Shown piece after piece: positions 1 through 11,724 of a stretch of 64,000 nucleotides of DNA (position 1 is its first letter; every line of letters starts with the position of its first letter). The stretch comes from Carposina sasakii. Its lineage: Eukaryota; Arthropoda; Insecta; Lepidoptera; Carposinidae. The stretch is from assembly GCA_014607495.2 (NCBI GenBank), contig CP053150.1:10560495-10624494 (forward strand), in the 5' to 3' direction. The position numbers and the translations under genes were made by a program. A model generated the notes under the pieces. That model worked only from the letters and a program-made list of their open reading frames with translations. It searched no databases and was not told the DNA's origin.

Positions 1-240
1 TGTTTAGTACATATTTTTAATTATAAATCTTACAAGTATAAAAAATGAATTTTATGTGTTTGTAGTAGAGATGGGTTATATTAGGTTATAACCTATACGT
101 TCCTACTGCTTCTGTGACACAAAAATTCCTGTTCCAGAAACTGTGACAAAATACTTCTTGGGTTTCTTATCAGTTTTTACAGGTTTTAGCCGTTTCCGAG
201 ATATGCCAAATAGTAAAAAAAAAAGAAGAACAGTTATCGC

Positions 241-306
241 GTCACCGGGACTCGAACCCGATTCCTCTGGCTTCGGAGAACGCTTGAACCACTTGGCTAC
301 CGTAAC
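241..306 (-). tRNA. tRNA-like Pol III unit (degenerate tRNA or SINE head)
   Basis: On the minus strand an A box (TAGCCAAGTGG, 289-299) and a B box (GGTTCGAGTCC, 248-258) both match the Pol III internal promoter consensus. A T-arm with a TTCGAGT loop folds well, and a five-pair anticodon-like stem encloses an eight-base loop. A run of ten T on the minus strand (215-224) lies just downstream and would serve as a Pol III terminator. The acceptor stem pairs poorly, the variable region is almost absent and position 33 is not T, so a functional decoding tRNA is doubtful. It may be a tRNA pseudogene or the head of a tRNA-derived SINE. No tRNA identity is assigned. Confidence 0.45.
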
Positions 307-439
307 ATTGTATGACAATGACGATTTACTTCTGTAATCATAATCTGTATTCGTAGTCATTAAATTCTCCTGGCTGGCGCCTCGCCTCGCATGGAAGACA
401 ATATATTTCTCTCTCGCTCAAAATGTCAGACGCGACGAC

Positions 440-462
440 CGTGACGTGATCACGTGACGTGC
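440..462. promoter_or_regulatory. Palindromic CRE/E-box cluster
   Basis: A perfect 12-bp palindrome, ACGTGATCACGT, overlaps two TGACGT (CRE/ATF-type) cores and one CACGTG E-box within about 22 bases. It sits in a locally CpG-richer patch (370-520). It could be a bZIP or bHLH binding site of a gene beyond the left edge. This is motif resemblance only. Confidence 0.25.
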
Positions 463-519
463 TTGTCGTTTGTCTGCCTGCCTCGCTCGACCGTTCAAGC
501 TCGACCGCGACAAGAAAAT

Positions 520-1470
520 TGAAGTAGTACAATTTAAAATTTCGAGGCACTCTTACATTTTGACGTCATGTCCGGGACAAATGAAGTGCCTCTTGTATGT
601 CCTACTCAACACTATTACGCTTGCAAAAAGCCTAGATTACCTAACAACTGTCAGAGCGGTTCAGTCCATTGGAATATTGTACACGCTCTTACCAGAAGCA
701 CGGAGGTGTGCAAAAGAAAGTCCCCGGAGAGATATGACGCGTTGCAGGCGAGCGCGCGCCTGAAATGTAACAATTGCGTGCGCCTGCGCTGCGGGAAAAT
801 CACTCAATATACACTTCTTAAGTGGAGCAGCCAAGTTCAGGTATTTTGGGAAGTCTCCTATTTTCTACAATGTTTCTTTGCTACAATTTTTTTGTTATAG
901 TTATTGAAATCTGTAAATTTACAAATCGTCAAGAGTCTTTTGAGTTAGTTTTAAGGCCGTATATGAATAATTTACGACCGGTATCTAGTATTTAATGCAT
1001 TGTGTACCTATTTGTAGTACCTATAAAGTATTGCGGAAATTCATTAGATTAGGTACTGCTCTACAAATTATGTATCTAGATAGCTAATTATTTATAATAT
1101 TCTTCAGCTAATGTTAACATTTTCATGTTGTGATATCTAAACATTATTTTCCATAGATGCGGAAGAGGAGTCTTGGCGGTATGTTCGCGCAATGCAGAAA
1201 GATTTTACTTAATGTTTAATGCATCATACCCGATGGAAGCTGAGTCAAGCGTGCTGCGGTTAGAACTGTACTGGGTTAACTGTTCACATTCGTTATTATT
1301 GAAGGATGATTGGAATCACATCATTACAATACAACAGTTCAAGGCATATATTAAATAAGTAAAATATGTAATATTTTTAAAGGTATGTAGTCAGACGAGA
1401 CGTAAAAACTGACCGAAATTATTAAGTAGTACCTACCTAATGTGTTGTTCCTATGGATAAAAAACATAAT
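520..1470. other. Gene-free stretch
   Basis: No exon-like ORF, clear splice pair or recognised repeat family is seen. A GC-richer patch at about 700-800 contains a GCGCCTGCGC motif. The remainder is AT-rich with short chance ORFs. Confidence 0.5.
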
Positions 1471-1827
1471 TTAAAAAATCCAAAAACCCAACTGCTTAAA
1501 AATGAACCAAATAATGTACATAATAAAAAAATCTGAAAAAAACAAGCGCTTAGATGTCTTTGGGAATAATACTATTGAAGAACATAAAATATTTTGTAAT
1601 GATCGTAGATAACAACTGAACAGCCAGGATCCAAAAATATTATTAGTGTTGTTGGATCCCGACTGTTCATGTTATGATATTAAATATTTTATGTTCTTCA
1701 ATAGTATTAATTCCATAATAATGTTATAAATTCTAACCACCGGACATCTAAGCGCTTGTTTTTTTCAGATTTTTTTATTATGTACATATTTGGTTCATTT
1801 TTAAGCTTGGGTTTTTGGATTTTTTAA
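1471..1827. mobile_element. Foldback (palindromic) element
   Basis: About 150 bases on each side form an inverted repeat. TTAAAAAATCCAAAAACCCA at 1471 pairs with its complement ending at 1827. The stem continues through blocks such as CAAGCGCTTAGATGTC and ACTATTGAAGAACATAAAA, with interruptions on the right arm around 1711-1740. The centre (about 1620-1670) repeats GGATCC-containing sequence on both arms. No coding capacity is present. It looks like a long-TIR MITE or foldback transposon. Similar A-rich flanks make the exact ends and any target duplication uncertain. Confidence 0.7.
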
Positions 1828-2527
1828 ATGTTTATTTATTTTTTACTTTTTTGAAGTATTTAATAGATACGCTTCAAGAAACATGCTCAACATGCTCGGC
1901 AAAGAAGTTCGTCTTGTTGTTGTCGAAAAACTTATATGTGAGAATGGTTGTTACGCAACTTTCAATCGATTAGATCCTAAATGTTAGTAGAATCAAAATG
2001 TTGAGAGAAACCTAAAAATGATTTTTAAATACCTACAACGATCCCCCACTAAAGTTTGTCGACTTAAATTTTTTCATTTTCACAAAATGGCGTCCAGTAT
2101 CGCCATATTGGATTTTCACTAACGTCATGTCTTTAGGACACTCGCCGGATAGAGGAATCGATTGACGTAAATCATAAAAATCGGCCGAGGCGTGGTCTGT
2201 GTATGCTTCAAAGGAACTACAAACATACATACATACATAGTTTAAACAAATACCATCCTTTGCGTCGCGCACGGGTAAGAACGAATAAATTTAAAGAGAG
2301 AAACCAAAGAAAAAGAACGAGTTATTTATACTTTATAAGTTTCGCGTCAAAAAGTATCGAAAAAATCTATTTAGAGACGACCGTCAACGACGTGTGCCCT
2401 TATGCGTGTGCGATTCGGGCTGTAACTCGACTATCCCCCTCCGCACCGCGCCGCGCGCCGCATGCCAGGCCACGCCCTATCTTTTTGCTTGCTAACGCAT
2501 ATGCTTTGCGTTGAGCAGAATTAACAT

Positions 2528-2760
2528 GTTCCCGTGGGAATTTTGAGAAAAAACGTATCCTATATTAATTACTCCCGATTGAAATGTCAAGATACAACAT
2601 ATTTTTGTTGTTTAAAGGGAAATTTAGAAAAAATATTATTATGTCTTTATCCCGTGGGATTTTATGATAAAATGTATCCTATGACACTCCCGAATCAAGA
2701 CAAATTAACGATACCTCATACATCAAAATCCATCAAGCCGTTTAGGCTACAGGAGGTAAA
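2528..2760 (+). repeat. CCCGTGGGA-type interspersed repeat fragment
   Basis: Two diverged sub-units each begin with CCCGTGGGA(A/T)TTT (2531 and 2651) and continue with a TATCCTAT motif. The 3' part reads like the widespread lepidopteran repeat that ends in an ATCAAAATCCATCAAGCCGTT-like block. The same CCCGTGGGAAT motif recurs three times in the insert at 55264-56311. The class of the element is not established from this sequence. Confidence 0.5.
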
Positions 2761-2829
2761 AGGAACAGACATATTACTACATACACTCCCTCAACATTAC
2801 CCTCCCTCTTTGGCAGTCGGGTAAATACG

Positions 2830-3590
2830 ATAAAAACTATAGGTTAACTTATATGAGAAATTTCTTTTGAATTCATGTTCTTTGCGTTAACATCCTGACA
2901 CATCATAAAGTAGATATTATTGGGATAGGTATAGTCGAATAACAAAACGGTGATACTTGTTTACAAATTCACAATAAATCCATGAAAATAATCTCTGTAC
3001 CGAGAAACTAGTTATCGAAATGAGGTCATCAAGCAGAGGTCAAGACAACACATATTCGAGAATTTGAGATTAAGGTATTTAGACTGAGAGCCTTTGAAAG
3101 AGAGGGAGAATCCCAGATTCCTATCATGGTTACAACAAATCAATCATTGCTTCAGAATTTTACTTCAAAAACACTAATTTCAAGTTTTAGATAACGAGTT
3201 TATTGTAAAGAATAAGATGAAAATATTAGTGAATGGAAAACAGTCCTAACTAGGTCACCAAGTAGTAGGTAGTAGCAAAGGCAGATCCAGACTTGGAGTC
3301 AGAGGGTGGTCATGATTGGATAACTTTGCGAACATCGCTGTCGCTCGTAAAATTGTAACATTGTCTAAGGGCCAATTCAGTTATGAGGGCTGGTCATGAC
3401 CATAATCACCCTCAGGATCCGCCCTTGATCTAGTAGTAGTAGTAGTAGAGTTACTGCCAACTAAACCAATCACGGTTTCAGAAGTCCGGCGGATTATTCA
3501 CGAACTAAATAAAAATGTATAAAACGGTGTAAAAATTGCGAAGATTCTAGTGCTGCGGTAAAAGGACCTCTTATTTTGCGATCAGTTTCC
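2830..3590. other. Gene-free AT-rich stretch
   Basis: No gene is visible. A short (AGT)n microsatellite occurs at about 3433-3448, and otherwise the sequence is AT-rich with only chance ORFs. Confidence 0.5.
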
Positions 3591-3596
3591 GTTATA

Positions 3597-4050
3597 CAGG
3601 GTGTTTGTGACAGCCAGGCAAATATTGATACCATGACTTCAGACCATGATTCTGAGGCGGAAAACACTGAAAATTTTCGTCATTTTTTTTCATATTTTTA
3701 GGAAAAGAATTATTTAGTTCGTTTAATTAGGCCTTAAATAATGACATAAAAATAAAATTTTAACCAAAAGATGATTTTCAAAAAAAAGTTACCCTAAAAA
3801 AATTTCAAAAATCTGATCAACCCTAATGGAGAGGTCACAATTGATCCAAAAAACAGAAATGGGTCACACAATAACTAATAAGCCCATTTAATTAGTCACA
3901 GGATCGCCCGATACAATTAGCGCGGAGAGCAAAGATTACTGAAAATCATATCAAAATACATTTCCTACGAGTAATAACACTGTTGTATAACTCAACAGAA
4001 TGTTACTTGTTCAGCATTTCAGTATTTGCCTGGCTGTCACCTACACCCTG
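3597..4050 (+). mobile_element. TA-flanked MITE, copy A (Tc1/mariner-like ends)
   Basis: Terminal inverted repeats of about 30 bases, starting CAGGGTGTTTGTGACAGCC on the left and CAGGGTGTAGGTGACAGCC on the inverted right end, are flanked by TA on both sides (3595-3596 and 4051-4052). The 454-bp interior has no transposase. Three further copies lie at 41573, 55085 (interrupted, inverted) and 56577. A TA target duplication suggests cross-mobilisation by a Tc1/mariner-superfamily transposase. That assignment is inference, since no transposase of matching ends is in the window. Confidence 0.85.
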
Positions 4051-4158
4051 TATTATATTTAAGAAATTGTAATTAGATAAATGTTATCATGATATTAATG
4101 ATTATTTGAAACGCATGAAATACTCGTAGATATATTTGCGTGGCACTTAAGATTACTT

Positions 4159-4593
4159 CCAGTCCTAATCTCGTACAGGCTGATATCCGGGATGTCTGCA
4201 GTAGGTATAGTGTCTGGTGAGCTTGGCTCTTGGGTCTTTGCCTAATCTAACAGGTTTAGCGACCGAGGTATATAGCTATCCATAGAACCTCTCAATCTCC
4301 CTTAGCACTTCTGGTATGGTAGACGCTACATGGCCGTCTTCTGTCTTCAGCTTCGTCAACTGGCTCTGCCCAATAGATAATTCTCTTGCGAACACTTTGG
4401 AGCCTTGGTTTCGATCTATTGTCTCCTTAATGCAGCGAGTATTAAAGCTGCGGATGTCATGTCGCAGAGACTTGGAGATACGTCTATTGAGCTGCCGATA
4501 TGCTTCAGCGTCATCAGAGGACTGCAGAGACTGCGCGCCTTTCCGCCATGAGGTTGAGGGTATGATCAGTTAGTTTCTGGGGTCTATGTCTAC
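4159..4593 (-). pseudogene. Internal fragment of an RTE-clade LINE ORF
   Basis: The segment is nearly identical to the stretch at about 26385-26815 inside the complete RTE LINE, in the same orientation. It encodes the linker between endonuclease and reverse transcriptase. Several point differences and a short deletion near 4520-4545 disrupt the frame. It lacks both the RT active site and the 3' terminus. An internal fragment without the element's 3' end is atypical for ordinary 5' truncation, so it is probably a remnant left after deletion or rearrangement. Confidence 0.85.
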
Positions 4594-4822
4594 CTATATT
4601 ATATTTGACATACTACTTATAATACTTGACAAACTTATAGAATTGATTTGCGCATGTTTGTGATTGTTTAAAGTTTTTATAAATTTACGTGTAGGTACCT
4701 ATTTTTTATGTCATTTCAAACACAATGTTTATTGTTAATTGAATAAATGAATTATAAAAGAGACCTACGGCCTTCAATACGACTACCTAGCTACACCACA
4801 TACAACACAAAACAAGATATTT

Positions 4823-5192
4823 AAATGAAATTGTATTAGGCGTTACAATTCGGAAGTTCAAACATTTACTATGGGTGCGCCCACCACCGGGCCCTGCACC
4901 CTCCACTGACCCTCGGATCTGATAACTCATAACTGCGAAAACAGGCACTTGCAGTAACTACAATCGCCACGAGAAACCAGACCCGAGCACCTAGCATGCA
5001 AGATAATACATGGCACTATTTTCGAAATCAAAAACTAGATTAATAATCTGCATATGTTTCGCCAACAACCGTGGCAACCTCAGGATTATATAAATTATTA
5101 TTATGCAACTCTAAAACCCAACACATTACCTACAACATTTAAAGATAGTGGTTAAATAAGTATAATGAAATTGGATGATACAATTTCATTTA
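4823..5192 (+). repeat. GTGCGCCCACCACCGGG repeat, copy 1
   Basis: The unit begins AAATGAAATTGTAT, and the reverse complement of the same 14 bases ends it (5178-5191), so the copy has short inverted ends. The body includes CTATGGGTGCGCCCACCACC and ACCAGACCCGAGCACCT. Related copies are at 20422-20532 (rearranged) and 31334-31475. The right end also forms a local hairpin, so the inverted ends are not proof of a transposon class. No ORF is present. Confidence 0.6.
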
Positions 5193-5199
5193 TAAAAAT

Positions 5200-8100
5200 T
5201 CATTTTACTTGCAACTTTTACTTACTTACATAACAATGGATCGATTTTCAAACTTCCATCATAACTTTCTGATGGGAGGAGTGATCAGCGAGCCTAAAAA
5301 GATCGTATTCGATTAATTACATGTAATTTGGTAATAATAACTTCTATTGACGATCAACACTGATTGAAGGTAGGTACATACTCTACTAAAGTCTTTTTAT
5401 CGCAGATTGAAAAGAAGTAAATTAACTTGGCAATGTAGATAGGTATATCGGTATATCATTATTTTTAATTCAAATTGATAAAACTATGCATTCTATCTTA
5501 AATTTCTGATCTCTTAATGGTTTAAAAGTATAATTTTAAATCCACCAATCAATCACAAAGTGACTATGACCGCGGGACCTCCATTTCAAATATTAGTTGG
5601 TAAATACCTTTAATTAAAGAAATAGTACCTACCTCAACCGCTTAGAAGTTATTGCAATTTTAAATGGGTATTTCATATAAATTTTTACATCTGGAATCCG
5701 GGCCCATGTTTTGTTGCCTTAATTGCGGGCACATGACGTAAGAACACTAGTTGGATAAGCTGGATTAGAAAAGCAGTCGTTGACCGTCCCGAGGCGGACA
5801 GCATACGACATAAAAGGGGCATTAAGACGTAAACAATAAGCAAAAGCCTATTTGTAGCAGTGAAAGTGAACCTTCCTACGCGGCCAGGCATGCGCCCGGA
5901 TGCTTGGCCGAGCCTAATGTATGTTTCCATAGCGAAGTCCAGCGGATTTACATTGAACTAAACAAAATAAGTGAAACAGAGCTTAACCTATAAATACACT
6001 AGCGCCTATGGTACAGTACTTCAGAACTAATTCGAAGTAGCATGATGTTATACTATGATTTATATTTCAACACGCCCAGATATTTATTCTGCTCTTGCTC
6101 TTTGATTTAGCTGTTAAGAGGTGTGGTTGTCTTTGTGTAGATACGAGTATGACATTAATATTTATGCATCCAGTCATGCAAAATTGTGTGCAATCCACTG
6201 AAGTAGACAGAGATCCTTATCTCTGAAGATTTCCAAGCAAACGGATATCAGCGCACCTAGTTACCTGTTGCCAATAAACTATGAGCAGTTTGGCAGTGCA
6301 AAACAATTTTAAGAATTCCTAATGTTTACTCAAATAAAATACAATACATATTTCAAATATGATATTGGTTTAGGTATGCATCCACTAACGCCACATTTCG
6401 GGTTGTGTTTCGCAACTTGGTGTAGGGCCACTACACTTGTAGGGACCAGCGCAACTCCTCAAGCGTAATTATATTATTAATACAAAATCATAGATGCCAT
6501 TTCCCCGAAGAGATGAAGGGTAGATAGAGATCACAGACCTCCTTTTGCTTCGGTCCTAAGATCCTGACGCACCTTTTTCAGTTTATCGACTTATTTATAT
6601 TCTTCATGCACGTTTGGTTACTTTGGGGCCATTCCATATCACGAACGGGGAAAAATAATACATGAGCCTACTTCTGTCTGTGCATAAGAAAGTAAGAGCT
6701 CTCTACCTGCGGCAGATGTATGATGAGAACACGAATAAACTACCCAAAGTTATTTATTGGTAACGTTAGTTTTGTAACGGTGGATGATTGCTATTCATAT
6801 TGTAGAAGTCATACGGGGCTGGAGAGTTTTGTGTTGCGGGTTCCACGTGTGAAATAAAATTTTTACGCAAAAATATACGAGTACTTATGCTATCATCAGA
6901 ATATTACAAACTATGAAGTTCCTTTACCTAATTTATTTGTAACCAACCGTATTTGAAACCGGAACTGGTCGACCGATCTCCCATATACATGCTAGCCCTA
7001 AGTAGTTTTTAAGTTAGTTATAGAAATTCCTACCTTTTTGTAAATATTTAATGTTGATAAATAAATAAATTCAACCAACTTTTAGTTTTTCACGGTTATA
7101 TAATATCCTCTCACCTGGTATTTGTTATTATGGTTCCTGCGTACGGTTATTATATACCTACAAGAGAGTTTAGTGAACTAAATCCTACCAGGTTCGTGAC
7201 TACTCAGTTTTATGGACTAATTTAGTAAAAATATTTTGTTTCTGCGGGTCAGTTTCATCTAGGTCACGGCCGCATTAATAAACCCTACTCACGTCACGAA
7301 AAGCCGGATATACCTACCAACCTATGACGGCGACCTAAACTTTTTTATAGCCAGATGACCGAGATGACCTTATATTGTTTGGATAATATCAAATATATAT
7401 CTATTATTATTGGTAATATACACTTAGTACACTGCAGTACAGCTCATTTAACACGTGCCTCATCTATAGTAAAAGAGGCGTTTAATGGTTAGACGCACAG
7501 TTATAACCGCATGGGCCCTTAATTACTATTACGAAATTAATTTCATTTTATGACACAATCTTTAAAACTAAAACTGTACGTGACACTAACAACTCTACAC
7601 ATCCCGAAAGAGATTATGGCCGTACTTATAGGCCATAAAAGTTTGCATAAGAAATGGTTTTAGCGTATATTGTGTCACTTTCACTGTCGCCGCTGATTCA
7701 CGCGACTACGCTACAGGACATTGCAGTAGTTATGCAACTCGGTCCGCATTCTGTTTTATAATAACAAACAATGACTGACTCATCGACCTTTTGTGTTTCT
7801 GTCGTTAAGGAAATAGAAAGCTATTACCTTTTTGCAAGACTTGAAAACCTTAGGTATCTTTTTCTATTAGTGAAATGATCGATTATTTTAGAAATAATTT
7901 GGAATCCGAAAGATAGGTATTGTAGTACCTATTTATTTCACATATTTTATGCATTTTTTGTGAAATTGTCATAAGTATTTAATTTCCTTGATGCTCAACT
8001 TGCTCATGCTTGCTTAACTGCTGGTAAAAACATTTTTATATAAACTTAACCGTCCTTTCTACGAGTACAAAGCCCCATTTGTTGTAATTAATGTCAAAAA

Positions 8101-8540
8101 GCTTCCCTGTCTCTACTTCTAGTACATATCTACAATAATTTTGAAACGAATTAACCACTATGCTAAAACTACATGTCAGTTAACAAAAATGATGCCAATA
8201 ACAAAAAACAATACTACACTAGGTAGGTATATAATTACTACACATTTAAATTTCATGCAAATACTGAAACGTAAACAATATTTGCATCGGGCCCACTAAT
8301 AACATGTTTAAACAAGAGGTGTATTGAGGCAAGTGTGTCAAGGAATCCTGGCTGCCTACATCGTTTACTAGAAGCTTCAAGGACGCAGAAGCCGGTAAAG
8401 ACGGCTTTCTCAGCTCACATTTACGAAATTCACTTAATAAATAGACAATTCTGATCTAACTTTCTTAGATTATAACAATAACTGCGAATTAAGCACATCG
8501 TAAATGTCAGATGTTTATAAATTAGGAGAATTAACTCAAC
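5200..8540. other. Gene-free AT-rich stretch
   Basis: I see no convincing exon, RNA gene or recognised repeat over this interval. The ORF at 5685-5930 on the minus strand has no family resemblance or splice context. The sequence is AT-rich with scattered TACCTA and CTCGTA motifs. Confidence 0.5.
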
Positions 8541-8547
8541 AATAAGG

Positions 8548-8730
8548 TTGTATGGAATAGTCTCACGTGGATTCCCATACGTGTATACCGCGAACAATGG
8601 AGTATCCAAGTACCCTTACGGCGGTATGGTGTCAGCTAATCTGCACACAATGACGGCAGCTCCATCTTACGGCTCTAAAGTACACATTCTTGGACCGGCG
8701 AAAGTTGCATACACAGAGAGCTACAGTTAG
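8548..8730 (+). other. Short Tyr/Gly-rich ORF, possible terminal exon
   Basis: A 60-codon open frame ends in TAG and is rich in Tyr, Gly, Ser and Ala (for example PYVYTANNGVSKYPYGG), a composition seen in small structural proteins such as cuticle components. A possible splice acceptor (ACAATAAG/GTTG) is only weakly supported, and there is no recognisable domain. It may be chance. I give no function. Confidence 0.2.
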
Positions 8731-8734
8731 TATG

Positions 8735-9730
8735 AGAAAATGCACTTCATGGAATTGAATGAACACTTCGTAAGTGAAATTTGAATATTATGTTAATCTA
8801 CTAAACTTACGTACGATATTAATTTGAGAAGAACCTGCTACCGAGTGCCAAATAAATAAATAAATAAAAACGACGATATTTTTGGGTAAAATTAAAATAC
8901 AATTTTAATAGCCAGTGATGGTGATACCGGTAAATAAACCTATTTACAAAATATAAGTACATCTTATATTTTTCGAATCACCTATTTATTAGTACCACAT
9001 ATCCTTATCCATATACCTGGAAATATTGCCATAAAAAGAAGAATAATATTTTTTGAATAAATCTGCTATGACCCTTCTTATTAGTTAACATTAATCATTC
9101 GCCCTTCTTCATCCCCCATTTCAGATTAACTGGCTCATTCTACCAGGTTAAAGTGCATTCAGGGAATTCCTTGCCACATCCGTATGCTCTCACTTTCCGC
9201 TGTGTACCCACGTCATCGGTGGTTGTTATGAAATATTAGGCTGCCCCAGTCTGCCCTCATTCAACACGCATCCGTGTTGAATAATCGGGCCCGGGCAACG
9301 CATTCTAATAGATATTACACAACTATAGTTTTGGGTAAAGGTCAATGGCGTATGAATGATTGTAACTACAGCTTGTAAAATGGCTGTAAATTTTGCACAT
9401 AGATTTATTAAGATTTTTTAATAAAACTCATTATTTTAATATTCATTTTATGTTAAAATTAATATAGAACACATTATAAGGCCAATAAGGCCAAAAATAA
9501 CACGAATTTATTAATACGTGAATTGTAACGTATTTTAATCGCAGGTTTTACAGTCATGCAAATATAATATATAAGCTACCATCGTTACGTTTTTTTATAT
9601 ATAAAATGAAGATCTCTAAGAGAAATTGTTTGATATTATCTGATACAATATAGTGCAGTCATGATGAAGAATTTACAACTTCATATTAGTAGAGTCACTG
9701 AAGAAAGTTGGTGTGAAATGAAATACAGAA
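8735..9730. other. Gene-free AT-rich stretch
   Basis: Only AT-rich sequence and short chance ORFs are seen. Nothing repetitive was recognised. Confidence 0.45.
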
Positions 9731-9732
9731 GT

Positions 9733-10707
9733 TAGGGGAAGATCGGGTAATGGGAGTCAGTGGGTAATAGTGGTCACCCACACATCTCCAAAAGTAACAC
9801 TAATAGAAATGCGTTAAGGATCCTCCCTGCCCGCTCTGTTCCCCTCGCTGTCGCTGCGAGCGTGCCGCGTGGGTATGGCGACAGCATAGAGAATGAGAGG
9901 TGTGTTTTGTTTTTGCGGCTCGCCGATGTAAATTTTTACGGATGCAAAATATACAGTAACTTTTATAGTTATTGGTCTACTTGTATGTTACTATTTTACG
10001 CCCTTACTTGTACATTTGGTGTAATGATTTCCTACTTAAATCCGGAGTTTTTCTAATGTATATTTTGTGTTTATTATTTTTTCTTCATAAAATACTTGTG
10101 GGTAATGAGAATCGGGTGATCCCCATTGCCCGCTAGTGACCGCCACCCAAAGAAAAAGATAGGCGAAAGGAAAAATATACGGGGTGATTTTTGGTCGTCA
10201 ACGTTCCCCAAATTTACGGAATCTCCTCATCATCATGATCATTTTTCTCCATGGAAGCATACCTGGGAAGTGTCTGGTTTCCAAAATATTAGGGTCCAAA
10301 GTTGAGTAAATAGACTGCGTTTTCTGCATAAATGCACATTGACGCGTGTAGCAAGATTACGCGCGTGCCGAAGAAGGGGACCGAAAGAGTAAAGAGCAAG
10401 ATTCTCCAGGAATCAAACGATACCCCTGTATCAGACGTGACGCGATTTGTGTTAGATTTTTGTATGATCCTCATTGCCCACAAGGTGACCTCAATTACCC
10501 GTAACTTAGTGCAATGGGAGTCAAATCTGTTTTTTTTAATACTTTTATATTTCCCAAAGATGATTCTCAAAGTGATGATTACTGATCTCAAATTATAGCT
10601 AATTAAGTAAATTTTGTTATGAGGCGGTTGCAATAATTTTTTTGTTAATTTTAGCTTTTGTATTCTAATTCTTGCTTAAGTGACCCCCATTACCCAATCT
10701 TCCCCTA
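9733..10707. mobile_element. 975-bp non-autonomous TIR element
   Basis: The ends are imperfect inverted repeats. The left end starts TAGGGGAAGATCGGGTAATG and the right end, inverted, reads TAGGGGAAGATTGGGTAATG. They match for about 27 bases with two differences, then diverge. The GGGTAATGGG/AGTCA-type motif recurs inside in both orientations (about 9762, 10100-10140, 10467-10520), resembling clustered subterminal binding repeats. The short ORFs inside on both strands do not resemble a transposase. A block at about 10175-10365 is shared with 49877-50045. No clear target duplication is visible, so the superfamily is unassigned. Confidence 0.75.
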
Positions 10708-10709
10708 CG

Positions 10710-11400
10710 TCAGATAGAAACATACACCGATAAACTACATAATATAGAAAATGGCAAACTTTCAAGATCGACTCTACATGCATAATCCCTTCATTGTTTA
10801 ACTAATGGTTAGTAATGCGAAGCTAAAAATGTCTACCTGTGCTCTCTATACTTCTACAGGTTGGGATGTAAGGAAATAATTTTATAGACCCCAAAATGTA
10901 CGTACTTACCTACTTAAATTAAAAGCCGAAACTTTGCTTCATTGTAAAGCAAATTTTATACAGCCCAGTTTCAAAACTCCTGAGTCATGGTAACAATATA
11001 TTTCAGAGCAGTCGCGACACATTTGCAATCGAAATTATAATACGATAAGCCTCTTATGTAAATCGACGCGTGTAGTTCGATTCCAAGTAGAGACTAAACA
11101 ACATGACCCACATAACATATTCATAGATACCTATGTATACTCTTACCCCCTGGACAAACATTACTAGTTATGTATTGTATGTTATTACTCGTAGTATATT
11201 TTAATGATCTATTAAATTAGCAATTGTATCTAGTGTCGTAGGTCATTGGGGGAAGCTTGGACTTCTCATGGCGGAAACGATGGTGATCTAGATTCGTATT
11301 AGTAACCCATGGAGTTATAGTTAAACGCGTCACCAAATTTTAATGTTGTGCTGCGTGCATTATCAACTTTTATTTATTACTATGTAAACGGTGTTTAATA
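10710..11400. other. Gene-free AT-rich stretch
   Basis: No exon or repeat was recognised. This is AT-rich intergenic sequence. Confidence 0.45.
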
Positions 11401-11650
11401 CCGTGTAGTGCCAGCAGAGTGGAATAGCACTACTCTATGTTTGCCCTTGGGTATTGTAAGAAGCTATTGAGGGTTTCCGGGAGGTGGGTGGCAGCGCCTC
11501 ACAACATAGTTCTAAAATCACACTGCGGTCACCAACCCGCCTGCCCAGCGTATTGACCATAAGGAAAAGTCCCCTATATTATACTCGTATAGTAGCCTTG
11601 TGGCGTGCCCTGTGGGAGCCTCACGTCCAGCATTGGACTGCAAAAGGCTT
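11401..11650 (+). mobile_element. RTE-tailed SINE-like element, copy 1 (diverged)
   Basis: This is a diverged relative of the copies at 22128 and 23089. It shares the CCAGCAGAGT head, the TCACCAACCCGCCTGCCCAG block, the TAGCCTTGTGGCGTG block and the terminal ACGTCCAGCATTGGACTGCA. The last block matches the 3' coding end of RTE-clade LINEs, which suggests mobilisation by RTE machinery. It has no coding capacity. Confidence 0.65.
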
Positions 11651-11724
11651 ATGTGTATCTTTGTATGTCGTCTTCGTCTTCAGCCTATATGTATTTAATA
11701 CAAAAACGGATGCTTTGAAATAAT

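Noticed and set aside
10289..10633. 114-codon minus-strand ORF in the 975-bp TIR element
   Set aside because: There is no transposase motif (no DDE/DDD spacing seen), its plus-strand overlap is also open, and the composition looks random.
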